Assembly: GCA_033809995.1 (NCBI GenBank)
Contig: JAPXKQ010000003.1
Coordinates: forward strand, 29,330 to 93,329
Reading direction: 5' to 3'
Length of the DNA stretch: 64,000 nucleotides
Source: Paratissierella sp033809995
GTDB taxonomy: Bacteria; Bacillota; Clostridia; Tissierellales; Tissierellaceae
The notes under the pieces are model-generated. The model had not been told where the DNA came from. It searched no databases and saw only the letters and a list, made by a program, of their open reading frames with translations. The stretch's first letter is position 1; the number at the start of each line of letters is the position of its first letter. The translations under genes and the position numbers were made by a program. Below, piece by piece: positions 33,186 through 42,312 of the stretch.

Positions 33186-33212
33186 TTAGCACTCGATAAG
33201 GTTGAGTGCTAA
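33186..33212. promoter_or_regulatory. CIRCE operator (HrcA binding site)
   Basis: TTAGCACTC-N9-GAGTGCTAA is an exact match to the CIRCE inverted repeat. HrcA binds it to repress heat-shock genes, so the operon is autoregulated. Confidence 0.97.
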
Positions 33213-33243
33213 CAACATCCAAACTACGTTTGAGGTGATAAAT

Positions 33244-34275
33244 ATGTTGGATGAAAGAAAACTAAAAGTATTATTTGCTATTATAAATAGTTATATTTTG
33301 AGTGGAGAGCCAATAGGTTCTAGAACCATCTCAAAACTTTATGACTTAGGTGTAAGTTCTGCAACAATAAGAAATGAAATGTCCGATTTAGAGGATTTAG
33401 GCTTTTTAAACAAGCCTCACACATCTGCAGGGAGGGTACCATCGGATAAAGCATATAGACTATATGTTGATAGTTTATTAAAATTAGACAATTCAAATAT
33501 AGACAACAATTTGAAAAAAGAAGTAAAGAAATTTTTATATGAAGAATCTAAAGAATTAGATCAATTATTACAGAATACAGCAAAAATTTTATCAAAAATA
33601 ACAAGCTATACTGCATTAGCTATTTCACCTCAATTAAGTAAAAGTAAAATCAAGCATATACAACTTATACCAATAGATAATAATCAAATACTGCTAGTAT
33701 TAGTAAATAATTCAGATTTGGTTAAGAATACTATATTTAAAGTAGATTCGACTATACCATCGAGTCAATTGAATATAATTTCAAATTACCTTACTCAGAA
33801 ATTAAAAGGTGTTTCATTTTCGGAAATACCCAATAAGATAAATTTTGAAGAAATGTATGCCTATAAAGAAATATTAGATGAGATTCTGCCCATATTAAGT
33901 GATTCTGTAGATAGTATGGATTCTATGGAGCTTTATTCTGATGGCATTACAAAATTGTTAAACTTTCCAGAGTATAAGGATGTTGATAAAGCAAAATCTA
34001 TTATTTCTTTTATAGAGAATAAGGATTTAGTACTGAATGTCCTTATGGAAGATGAGATTATGGAAGGTATTAATATTATTATAGGTCATGAAAATATATA
34101 TGAACCAATAAGAGACTGTAGTATAATTACAGCATCTTATAGCTTAAATGGGAAAAACATAGGCAAAATTGGTGTGATAGGACCTACAAGGATGGACTAT
34201 TTAAGGCTTATTAACACTTTAAAACTTTTTTCTTTAAACTTATCTGAAGCCATAAATCTATTTATTGGTGATTAA
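33244..34275 (+). CDS. hrcA: Heat-inducible transcription repressor HrcA
   Basis: The 343-residue repressor starts LDERKLKVLFAIINSYILSG, has the winged-helix DNA-binding part with SSATIRNEMSDLEDLGFL and HTSAGRVPSD, then the GAF-like middle and the C-terminal domain (IGVIGPTRMDY). ATG 33244 after GAGGTGAT is preferred over ATG 33202, which lies inside the CIRCE element. It controls this operon through CIRCE. Confidence 0.95.
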   Translation: MLDERKLKVLFAIINSYILSGEPIGSRTISKLYDLGVSSATIRNEMSDLEDLGFLNKPHTSAGRVPSDKAYRLYVDSLLKLDNSNIDNNLKKEVKKFLYEESKELDQLLQNTAKILSKITSYTALAISPQLSKSKIKHIQLIPIDNNQILLVLVNNSDLVKNTIFKVDSTIPSSQLNIISNYLTQKLKGVSFSEIPNKINFEEMYAYKEILDEILPILSDSVDSMDSMELYSDGITKLLNFPEYKDVDKAKSIISFIENKDLVLNVLMEDEIMEGINIIIGHENIYEPIRDCSIITASYSLNGKNIGKIGVIGPTRMDYLRLINTLKLFSLNLSEAINLFIGD

Positions 34276-34308
34276 AATATATTGCTTAATAAAGAGGTGA
34301 TAGTTATA

Positions 34309-34854
34309 ATGAACAAAGAAGACAAAAATTGTGACATTGATGAAACTAAAGAGATTGATAACACAATTGAGACGAATCATCATGAAAAAGAAGACTTAGG
34401 TAACAACCTAGATGAAGAGCTTAAACAATCTAAGGAAGAAATAAATGAATTGAATAATAAACTACTTAGATTACAAGCCGATTTTATTAATTTCAGAAAA
34501 AGAACTGAAAAAGAAAAAGAAAGCCTATACTCCTATGGTATTGAATGCTTTGTTATTGATTTACTTCCTATACTAGACAATTTTGAAAGAGCATTAAATA
34601 CTGAAATGGACAAAGAAGATGGTTTTTATCAGGGTATTCAAATGATAAACAATCAAATAATAGGTTTGTTAAATAAACATTCCATTGAAGAATTGGATGC
34701 ATTGGGTAAACCCTTCGATCCTAACTTCCATCATGCAGTTGCAATGGAGGAATCAGAGGAGTATGATTCAAATGTAGTCATAGAAGTTCTTCAAAAAGGG
34801 TATTTATTCAAAGATAAAGTAATTAGACCATCTATGGTTAAAGTTTCAATATAG
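34309..34854 (+). CDS. grpE: Nucleotide exchange factor GrpE
   Basis: GrpE releases ADP from DnaK. The protein of about 181 residues has an acidic N-terminus, a long coiled coil (about 35-85, with LLRLQADFINFRKRTEKEKE) and the beta domain ending PFDPNFHHAVAM and LQKGYLFKDKVIRPSMVKV. ATG 34309 follows AGAGGTGAT. Confidence 0.95.
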   Translation: MNKEDKNCDIDETKEIDNTIETNHHEKEDLGNNLDEELKQSKEEINELNNKLLRLQADFINFRKRTEKEKESLYSYGIECFVIDLLPILDNFERALNTEMDKEDGFYQGIQMINNQIIGLLNKHSIEELDALGKPFDPNFHHAVAMEESEEYDSNVVIEVLQKGYLFKDKVIRPSMVKVSI

Positions 34855-34873
34855 ATTAGGGGAGGATATTAAA

Positions 34874-36703
34874 ATGGGAAAAACTATAGGAATAGATTTA
34901 GGTACAACTAACTCTTGTGTTGCTATAATGGAAGGTGGAGAACCTTCAATTATACCTAACATAGAGGGAAATAGAACTACACCATCTGTAGTAGCATTTA
35001 CTAAGGATGGAGAAAGATTGGTTGGGGAAACTGCCAAAAGACAAGCAATAACTAATCCAGATAGAACAATTCAATCAATCAAAAGAAAAATGGGTTCTGA
35101 TTATAAAAAAGACATTGATGGAAAAGGGTATTCGCCACAAGAGATATCTGCCATGATACTACAAAAGATCAAGGCGGATGTTGAAAGTTATCTAGGAGAA
35201 AAGATTCAAGATGCTGTCATTACAGTTCCAGCATATTTTACAGATAGTCAAAGGCAAGCTACAAAGGATGCAGGGAAAATAGCAGGCTTGAATGTTGTTA
35301 GAATTATTAACGAGCCAACTGCAGCTGCATTGGCTTATGGAATTGATAAAGAAGATGGACAACATAAAATAATGGTATTTGACTTGGGTGGAGGTACTTT
35401 TGACGTATCCATTCTAGAATTAGGTGATGGCGTTTTTGAAGTATTAGCCACAAGAGGAAACAACAATCTTGGTGGAGATGACTTTGATGATGCTATAATC
35501 AAATATATAAATGAACAATTTAAAAAAGAAAATGGTGTTGATTTAACAAAGGATAAAATGTCTTTGCAAAGATTAAAAGAAGCAGCTGAAAAGGCAAAGA
35601 AAGAGCTTTCATCAGTTATGTCAACAAATATAAATTTACCTTTTATCACTGCAACTGCTTCAGGACCTTTGCACTTAAATATGGATATTACTAGAGCTAA
35701 ATTTGATGAGTTAACATCACACTTAGTAGAAAAGACATTGGAACCTGTTAGGGCTGCATTAAAAGATGCTGGTTTACAACCAACAGAAATTGAGAAGGTC
35801 TTATTAGTCGGGGGATCTACAAGAATACCAGCTGTTCAAGAAGCAGTTAAGAGACTTATAGGAAAAGACCCTCAAAAAGATATAAACCCAGATGAATGTG
35901 TAGCAGTAGGTGCAGCTATACAAGGTGGAATATTAGCTGGTGAATTTGGTTCTGACTTACTTCTATTAGACGTTACTCCATTGTCATTGGGAATCGAGAC
36001 ATTGGGTGGAGTTACAACTAGATTGATAGAAAGAAATACGACTATACCAACAAAGAAATCTCAAGTATTCTCAACTGCATCAGATGGGCAAACTGCCGTA
36101 GATATTCACGTACTTCAAGGTGAAAGACAAATGGCTCAGGATAATACTACATTAGGTAGATTCCAATTGACTGGTATACCACCAGCACCAAGAGGAATTC
36201 CACAAATAGAAGTAACATTCGATATAGATGCCAATGGAATCGTAAATGTAAGCGCCAAGGATCTAGGCACTGGGAAAGAACAAAAAATAACAATTACAGC
36301 ATCTTCAAATTTATCTGATGATGAAATAGAAAAAAAGGTAAAAGAAGCTGAAAGATATGCAGAAGAAGATAAGAAAAAGAAAGAATCTATTGAAGTTAGA
36401 AACAATGGTGATTCTATAGTATATCAAACAGAAAAGACTCTTAAAGACTTGGAAGGAAAGATTTCAAAAGATGAGGAATCTAAGGTTAGAACCAAGTTAG
36501 ATGCTCTTAAAAAGTCACTAGAAGGGGACAATATAGAAGATATTAAACAAAAAACTGATGAGTTAACAGAAGAATTTTATGCTATTTCACAGAAATTATA
36601 TGAGCATAAAGAAAATCAAGATGGGCCAGGTAGTGGAGAAGCCGGAAGTGCTGATGATGTAGTAGATGCTGACTATGAAGTAGTAGATGATGAAGACCAA
36701 TAA
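34874..36703 (+). CDS. dnaK: Chaperone DnaK (Hsp70)
   Basis: The 609-residue Hsp70 has GIDLGTTNSCVA, the ATPase motifs IINEPTAAALAYG and FDLGGGTFDVS, the substrate-binding domain (PLSLGIETLGGV) and an acidic lid tail ending in DYEVVDDEDQ. The length lacks the Gram-negative insertion in the ATPase domain, as expected for Firmicutes. Confidence 0.98.
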   Translation: MGKTIGIDLGTTNSCVAIMEGGEPSIIPNIEGNRTTPSVVAFTKDGERLVGETAKRQAITNPDRTIQSIKRKMGSDYKKDIDGKGYSPQEISAMILQKIKADVESYLGEKIQDAVITVPAYFTDSQRQATKDAGKIAGLNVVRIINEPTAAALAYGIDKEDGQHKIMVFDLGGGTFDVSILELGDGVFEVLATRGNNNLGGDDFDDAIIKYINEQFKKENGVDLTKDKMSLQRLKEAAEKAKKELSSVMSTNINLPFITATASGPLHLNMDITRAKFDELTSHLVEKTLEPVRAALKDAGLQPTEIEKVLLVGGSTRIPAVQEAVKRLIGKDPQKDINPDECVAVGAAIQGGILAGEFGSDLLLLDVTPLSLGIETLGGVTTRLIERNTTIPTKKSQVFSTASDGQTAVDIHVLQGERQMAQDNTTLGRFQLTGIPPAPRGIPQIEVTFDIDANGIVNVSAKDLGTGKEQKITITASSNLSDDEIEKKVKEAERYAEEDKKKKESIEVRNNGDSIVYQTEKTLKDLEGKISKDEESKVRTKLDALKKSLEGDNIEDIKQKTDELTEEFYAISQKLYEHKENQDGPGSGEAGSADDVVDADYEVVDDEDQ

Positions 36704-36710
36704 TATAATG

Positions 36711-36748
36711 CATAAGCTAAATCTTAGGATTTAGCTTATGAATTTTAT
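36711..36748 (+). terminator. Hairpin after dnaK
   Basis: CATAAGCTAAATC-TTAG-GATTTAGCTTATG, a 13-bp stem followed by AATTTTATT. It may attenuate transcription into dnaJ. Confidence 0.65.
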
Positions 36749-36778
36749 TCATAGATTATTGAAAGGCAGGTGTAATCT

Positions 36779-37894
36779 TTGAGAGATTACTATGAAATCT
36801 TGGGGGTCAATAAGGATGCAAGTCAAGATGAAATTAAGAAAGCATATAGAAACTTAGCAAAAAAGTACCATCCAGATTTAAATCCTGATAATAAGGAAGC
36901 AGAACAAAAATTTAAAGAAGCTAATGCTGCTTATGAAATACTCAGCGATCCAGAAAAGAGGGCCAGATATGATAGATTTGGCCATGCTGGAGTTGACCCA
37001 CAAGCTGGTAGTGGAGGATTTGGAGGTTTTTCTGATATATTTGACGATATATTTGATATATTTGGTGGAGGCTTTAGTAGTTCATCTCAGTCTAGAAGAA
37101 AAGGCCCTACAAGAGGATCTGATTTAAGGTATAATTTAAACATAGATTTTAGAGATGCAGTATTTGGTGTTGAAAAGGAAATACAAATCAGAAAAACTGA
37201 GAATTGTTCAACTTGCTCAGGCACAGGTGCAAAGGCGGGCACTGCAAAAGAAACGTGTCCAAATTGTAATGGTAAAGGAGAAGTAAGATATGCACAACAA
37301 ACTCCTTTTGGACAATTTGTAAGGGTTGGGACTTGTGATAAATGTGGAGGAACAGGAGAAGTAGTTAAGGAAAAATGTAATGTCTGCCACGGTACAGGTA
37401 AAGAAGTTAAAGATAAGAAAATAAAAGTTAAAATACCTGCTGGGGTAGATAATGATTCAGTTATTTCTATAGGTGGTGAAGGAGAAGCTGGTAATCTAGG
37501 AGGACCATCTGGGGACTTATATATTTATATTAGCGTCAACGAAGATCCTGTATTTAAAAGAGATAGGAATAATATATTTTTAAACATTCCTATATCATTT
37601 ACTCAAGCAACATTAGGGGCAAAAATTCAAGTACCAACTTTAGAAGGTATAGAAAAATTCAATTTACCAGAGGGCACTCAAACTGGTACCCAATTTAAAT
37701 TGAAAAATAAAGGTGTTCCAAATTTACGTGGCGTAGGTAGGGGAGACTTATACTTTACTGTTGATGTAAAAATTCCAACAAATTTAACTGAAAAACAAAA
37801 ACAACTATTATTACAATTTGCAGAAGAATCTGGTGAAGATTTCAAAGAACACAAAAAAGGATTCTTTGGGAAAGTTAAAGATGCATTCAATTAG
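36779..37894 (+). CDS. dnaJ: Co-chaperone DnaJ (Hsp40)
   Basis: The 371-residue protein has a J domain with KYHPDLNPD (HPD), a Gly/Phe-rich linker, four CxxCxGxG zinc repeats (CSTCSGTG, CPNCNGKG, CDKCGGTG, CNVCHGTG) and the C-terminal substrate domain. TTG start after AGGTG. It stimulates DnaK ATPase. Confidence 0.97.
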   Translation: MRDYYEILGVNKDASQDEIKKAYRNLAKKYHPDLNPDNKEAEQKFKEANAAYEILSDPEKRARYDRFGHAGVDPQAGSGGFGGFSDIFDDIFDIFGGGFSSSSQSRRKGPTRGSDLRYNLNIDFRDAVFGVEKEIQIRKTENCSTCSGTGAKAGTAKETCPNCNGKGEVRYAQQTPFGQFVRVGTCDKCGGTGEVVKEKCNVCHGTGKEVKDKKIKVKIPAGVDNDSVISIGGEGEAGNLGGPSGDLYIYISVNEDPVFKRDRNNIFLNIPISFTQATLGAKIQVPTLEGIEKFNLPEGTQTGTQFKLKNKGVPNLRGVGRGDLYFTVDVKIPTNLTEKQKQLLLQFAEESGEDFKEHKKGFFGKVKDAFN

Positions 37895-37895
37895 T

Positions 37896-37923
37896 AATCA
37901 CTCTTTGAGTGATTCTTTTTTTA
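37896..37923 (+). terminator. Terminator after dnaJ
   Basis: AATCACTC-TTT-GAGTGATT followed by C and seven Ts. Confidence 0.85.
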
Positions 37924-37992
37924 AAAAGTGGGCTAGCAATTTATGATTTATTACGTTATAATTATTTGAGATTAATAAAGGATGTGTAAACT

Positions 37993-38940
37993 ATGAAATG
38001 GCTAGAAATTCAGGTAAAAACAACGCCGGAAAACGAGGACATAATTACCGATATTTTATATTCCGCAGGTGCAAATGGTTTAGCAATTGAAGATCCACAC
38101 GATATAGAAGAATTCTCAAGAACTGAAACAGATTGGGACTTTATTGACCCAAGCTTGATAGATTTGGATTTTGAAGGAATTTTAATTAAAGCTTATTTTT
38201 CTGAAAGTGAAGATTTATTAGAAACTGTTGAATTGATAAAGAATAATATAGAAAGAGTACCACTATCAGTTGGAAATAAACCTTATGGAGAGGTAATTAT
38301 TAGCGAAGTAGACGATAAGGACTGGGCGGAAAATTGGAAAAAATACTATAAACCTAAAGAAATTGGTGAAAAAATCGTTATAAAACCTTCATGGGAATCC
38401 TATGAAAATCTATCAAATAGAATAACTATTGAACTAGATCCAGGAATGGCATTTGGCACAGGTACTCATGAAACTACTATAATGTGTACAGAAGCTTTGG
38501 AAAAATACGTAAGCATGGATTCAAAAGTATATGATATTGGCTGTGGTAGTGGTATACTAAGTATAGTAGCTGCTAAATTAGGTGCCAAAGAAGTTGTAGC
38601 TATAGATTTAGATGAATTATGTGTAAAGGTATCAAATGAAAATATTAAGATTAACAATGTTGAAGATATAGTTCAAGTAAAAAAAGGCAATCTTTTAGAT
38701 TGTATAGATGGCAAAGCCAATATTATTGTTGCTAATATTATTGCTGAAATAATAGCGAAGATGACATACGATTTGAGCGATTATATAGAAGATGATGGTA
38801 CATTTATAGCTTCTGGTATAATAATTGAAAAGATACCCTTGGTGGAAACTTCTTTATTAGAAAATGGGTTTAATATAATAGAAATTAAAAAGATGAATGG
38901 ATGGGCATGTATAGTTGCATCTAAACCAGCGGTGATATAA
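37993..38940 (+). CDS. prmA: Ribosomal protein L11 methyltransferase
   Basis: PrmA methylates ribosomal protein uL11 with SAM. The 315-residue protein has the N-terminal uL11-binding domain, DPGMAFGTGTHETT, the SAM motif VYDIGCGSGILSI and NPPY-like IIVANIIAEI. The stop TAATG overlaps the rsmE start, indicating coupling. Confidence 0.95.
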   Translation: MKWLEIQVKTTPENEDIITDILYSAGANGLAIEDPHDIEEFSRTETDWDFIDPSLIDLDFEGILIKAYFSESEDLLETVELIKNNIERVPLSVGNKPYGEVIISEVDDKDWAENWKKYYKPKEIGEKIVIKPSWESYENLSNRITIELDPGMAFGTGTHETTIMCTEALEKYVSMDSKVYDIGCGSGILSIVAAKLGAKEVVAIDLDELCVKVSNENIKINNVEDIVQVKKGNLLDCIDGKANIIVANIIAEIIAKMTYDLSDYIEDDGTFIASGIIIEKIPLVETSLLENGFNIIEIKKMNGWACIVASKPAVI

Positions 38941-39683
38941 TGCATAGATTTTTTGTTGACAAATCTCAAGTAAATGAAGATAATATTATAATTTTGGGAA
39001 CTGACGTAAAACATATAAAAGATGTTCTCAGATTAAAGCAAAATGAAACAATTGAAATATCTAGCAATGGTTTTGTATATAATTGTAAGATAGATAAAAT
39101 TGAAAAAGACAAAATTATAACAAATATTTTAGATAAAAAAATGGGTACTAGTGAATCAGAAATTGATATTGTATTATACCAAGGATTAGCCAAAGGCACA
39201 AAAATGGAACTTATTTTTCAAAAAGGAACTGAAATTGGTATAAAAGAATTTTACCCCGTTGCTACCCATAGGTCAGTTGTTAAAATTAAAGAAATTGATA
39301 AAGAACAAAAGAAGATTGGTAGATGGAATTCTATAGTTGAAGAAGCTGCTAAGCAATCTAAAAGGGATTATATCCCTATTGTAAAAAATATTATTACATT
39401 TGATGAAATGATAGAATCTTTATTGGGTGAAAAGAATATTATTGTTCCTTATGAGGATGAAAAATCATATACTATTAAAGAAGGTTTGTCTAATATTAAG
39501 GAAGGAAGAGTTAATATAATTATAGGTCCCGAAGGGGGACTTGAACAAGACGAAATTGGGCGATTAAAGGATATAGGTGGAAAAATAGTAACACTTGGTC
39601 CTAGAATACTAAGAACTGAAACGGCTGGGCTAGTTACATCTACTATTATTCTTTACGAACTTGGAGGTTTAGGAGTGATTTAA
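38940..39683 (+). CDS. rsmE: 16S rRNA m3U1498 methyltransferase
   Basis: The 247-residue SPOUT-family enzyme has a PUA-like N-terminus (MHRFFVDKSQ, DVKHIKDVLRL) and the knot motifs YQGLAKGTKMELIFQKGTE, IIGPEGGL and LGPRILRTETAGL. It overlaps prmA and mtaB by one base at each end. Confidence 0.95.
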   Translation: MHRFFVDKSQVNEDNIIILGTDVKHIKDVLRLKQNETIEISSNGFVYNCKIDKIEKDKIITNILDKKMGTSESEIDIVLYQGLAKGTKMELIFQKGTEIGIKEFYPVATHRSVVKIKEIDKEQKKIGRWNSIVEEAAKQSKRDYIPIVKNIITFDEMIESLLGEKNIIVPYEDEKSYTIKEGLSNIKEGRVNIIIGPEGGLEQDEIGRLKDIGGKIVTLGPRILRTETAGLVTSTIILYELGGLGVI

Positions 39684-40987
39684 TGAAGACCGTAGCATTT
39701 CATACTCTAGGATGCAAAGTCAATCAATATGAAACCGAAGCTATGGAAGAATTATTTGAGAAGAATGATTATTCTATTGTAAGTGAAAATGATATTGCAG
39801 ATATATATGTAATAAATACTTGCACAGTGACAAATCTTTCAGATAGAAAATCTAGACAATTTATAAGAAAAGCAAAAAAATTGAATACAAAATCAATAGT
39901 TGCTGTAGTAGGTTGCTATTCACAAGTTTCTCCAGATGAAGTTGCAAAAATTGAGGGTGTTGATGTAATTATAGGCACTAGCGATAGAAACAGAATTGTT
40001 GAACTTTGTGAAAGGGCAATGAATAGTGAAGAAAAGATAAATATTGTTAGAAATATAAAAAACTATAAAGAATTTGAAAAGATAAATATAGATGATATAA
40101 AGTCTAAAACAAGGGCTTATATAAAAATTCAAGATGGATGTAATCAATTTTGCAGTTATTGTATCATACCATATGCAAGAGGACCTATTAGAAGCAGGGT
40201 ATGTGATGATATAATAGAAGAAACTATGAAACTTGCCAACGCAGGTTTTAAAGAAATTATACTTACTGGAATTCACGTTGCATCCTATGGTAAAGACTTA
40301 AAAGATATACCATTGATAGATGTTATAAAGAAAATTGGTAGTATAGACGGTATTGAGAGGATTCGATTAAGCTCTCTTGAGCCCACTATAATAGATGAAG
40401 AGTTTATGAAATCTATAGTTGATATAGGAAAGGTATGTGACCATTTTCATCTATCCCTTCAAAGTGGTAGCAATAGCGTATTAGAGCGTATGAATCGAAA
40501 ATATACTAGTGAAATATATAAGGAAAAGGTTGATTTAATTAGAAAATATATGCCTGAAGCTGGAATTACAACAGATATTATCGTTGGATTTCCAGGAGAA
40601 ACGGAAGAGGAATTTAAAGAAACATATGATTTTGTCAATGAAATCAAATTTTCTAGAATACATGTATTCAAATATTCACCAAGGAAAGGAACACCTGCTG
40701 CTAAATACGAAAATCAGATTGAAGGTAATATAAAAAATGATAGAAGCGATAAATTAATAAAGCTTGGTGAAGAATTAGCAGGTGAATTTATGAGTAAATT
40801 TATAAATAAAAATTTGGATGTTTTATATGAAGAAACAAATAAAAGCATTGCGAATCAATATGAAGGTTATACTACAAATTATATTAGAGTAGCTGTAACT
40901 TCAGATATATCTTTAATAGGCGAAATAAAAAGCACAAAGATTTTAAATAAAAAAAATGATTTATTATTAGGTGAAATTATATATTAA
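39683..40987 (+). CDS. mtaB: tRNA t6A37 methylthiotransferase MtaB
   Basis: MtaB converts t6A37 to ms2t6A37 in ANN-decoding tRNAs. The 434-residue radical-SAM enzyme has the N-terminal MTTase domain (HTLGCKVNQYETEAM, CTVTNLSDRKSRQ, VVGCYSQ), the cluster motif CNQFCSYC, FHLSLQSGSNSVLERMNRKY and a C-terminal TRAM-like region. It closes the prmA-rsmE-mtaB unit. Confidence 0.95.
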   Translation: MKTVAFHTLGCKVNQYETEAMEELFEKNDYSIVSENDIADIYVINTCTVTNLSDRKSRQFIRKAKKLNTKSIVAVVGCYSQVSPDEVAKIEGVDVIIGTSDRNRIVELCERAMNSEEKINIVRNIKNYKEFEKINIDDIKSKTRAYIKIQDGCNQFCSYCIIPYARGPIRSRVCDDIIEETMKLANAGFKEIILTGIHVASYGKDLKDIPLIDVIKKIGSIDGIERIRLSSLEPTIIDEEFMKSIVDIGKVCDHFHLSLQSGSNSVLERMNRKYTSEIYKEKVDLIRKYMPEAGITTDIIVGFPGETEEEFKETYDFVNEIKFSRIHVFKYSPRKGTPAAKYENQIEGNIKNDRSDKLIKLGEELAGEFMSKFINKNLDVLYEETNKSIANQYEGYTTNYIRVAVTSDISLIGEIKSTKILNKKNDLLLGEIIY

Positions 40988-41039
40988 TTGATACTATTCA
41001 CATCCAATCATCCAGAATGACGGCATATATGCTTTTTAA

Positions 41040-41070
41040 CTGTGAATTGTGAATTGTGAATTGTGAATTT
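41040..41070 (+). repeat. GTGAATT heptamer repeats
   Basis: Four near-perfect tandem copies of GTGAATT lie between mtaB and hinT, the same unit as at 33067 and 4184. Confidence 0.8.
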
Positions 41071-41123
41071 ATATATTAATTTATATAATATAATTATGCA
41101 ACAACAAAGGAGGTGTAAGGGTA

Positions 41124-41462
41124 ATGGATTGTATATTTTGTAAAATAATAAACAAAGAAATACCCAGTGTATTTTTGTATGAAGATGATATGGTTGTAGC
41201 TTTTAAAGATATAAACCCTCAAGCCCCAGTTCACTTTTTAATAATTCCAAAAGAGCATATAGAATCCAATGATGATATAAATGATGAAAACTCTCACATT
41301 ATTGCACATGTGTTTAAAATAGCTAAAAAACTAGCTAAAGAAAATGGACTAGAATCGGGCTATAGAATAGTAAACAACTGTAAAGAAGATGGTGGGCAAA
41401 CTGTAAACCATATTCATTTTCATGTCTTAGGTGGTAGACAATTGTTATGGCCTCCAGGTTAA
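41124..41462 (+). CDS. hinT: HIT-family purine nucleoside phosphoramidase
   Basis: The 112-residue histidine-triad protein has the opening CIFCKIINKEIPS and the catalytic HIHFHVLGG. HinT proteins hydrolyse AMP conjugates. AGGAGGTG lies 8 bp upstream of ATG. A small hairpin follows the stop. Confidence 0.93.
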   Translation: MDCIFCKIINKEIPSVFLYEDDMVVAFKDINPQAPVHFLIIPKEHIESNDDINDENSHIIAHVFKIAKKLAKENGLESGYRIVNNCKEDGGQTVNHIHFHVLGGRQLLWPPG

Positions 41463-41572
41463 AAACATATTGATAAATATGTGATAATAATGTATAATTA
41501 TCAAGTGTGCAATCCTTAACCATAGTTTAATTTGAAGTACTCTTGTATAAGGAGAGGGGAGGGAAGAATCGG

Positions 41573-41755
41573 ATGTCAGAAATTAGAGTTGGAGAAAATG
41601 AATCTCTTGATAATGCGTTGAAAAGATTTAAAAGACAATGTGCACGTGCAGGTGTTATTGGAGAAGTTAGAAAAAGAGAACACTACGAAAAGCCAAGTGT
41701 AAGACGTAAAAAGAAATCTGAAGCTGCAAGAAAGAAAAGGCATGCAAAGTTTTAA
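41573..41755 (+). CDS. rpsU: 30S ribosomal protein bS21
   Basis: The 60-residue basic protein begins SEIRVGENESLDNALKRFKR and ends RRKKKSEAARKKRHAKF, the standard bS21 form. ATG 41573 follows GGGAGGGAAG. The rpsU-yqeY pairing is common in Firmicutes. Confidence 0.96.
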   Translation: MSEIRVGENESLDNALKRFKRQCARAGVIGEVRKREHYEKPSVRRKKKSEAARKKRHAKF

Positions 41756-41770
41756 TAAGAAGGTGAAGTA

Positions 41771-42214
41771 ATGTCCCTTGCAAATAAGCTTATGGATGAT
41801 TTAAAATCATCTATGAAAAACAAAGATACTATCAGAAAAAACACTATAACCATGGTTAGAGCCGCAATTAAACAAAAAGAAGTTGACGAAAGAATAACAT
41901 TAACAGATGAACAAATATTAGAAATAATATCTAAACAATTAAAAGAAAAAAGAGGAGCAATTGAAGAATTTAAAAAAGGTTCTAGAGAAGATTTAGTAAA
42001 ATTAACTGAATCAGAAATGGAAATCCTTTTAGAATACCTCCCTAAACAATTATCAGAAGAGGAAATTGAAAAAATCGTTAGGGAAACTATAGAAGAAATT
42101 AATGCTACCTCAATGAAAGATATAGGACTAGTAATGAAAGCTGTAATGCCAAAAGTAAAAGGTAAAACAGATGGAAATATAGTAAACAACATAGTGAAAA
42201 AAGTATTAAATTAA
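41771..42214 (+). CDS. yqeY: YqeY/GatB-tail family protein
   Basis: The 147-residue protein is the stand-alone form of the GatB C-terminal tRNA-binding tail domain: SLANKLMDDLKSSMKNKD, VRAAIKQKEVD, YLPKQLSEEEIEKIV and a closing MPKVKGKTDGNIVNNIVKK. Its role is not well established; it may influence tRNA-related steps. Confidence 0.93.
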   Translation: MSLANKLMDDLKSSMKNKDTIRKNTITMVRAAIKQKEVDERITLTDEQILEIISKQLKEKRGAIEEFKKGSREDLVKLTESEMEILLEYLPKQLSEEEIEKIVRETIEEINATSMKDIGLVMKAVMPKVKGKTDGNIVNNIVKKVLN

Positions 42215-42242
42215 CTCGAGTTTAAAAACTCGGGTTTTTTTA
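42212..42242 (+). terminator. Terminator after yqeY
   Basis: ACTCGAGTTT-AAAA-ACTCGGGT can pair with one wobble, followed by seven Ts. Confidence 0.75.
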
Positions 42243-42312
42243 CCCTTTTTTTTTGCACAAAATTGGGTAAATATAAAGTAAATATGGTATTATAAGACAT
42301 GGAGGTGATTTT

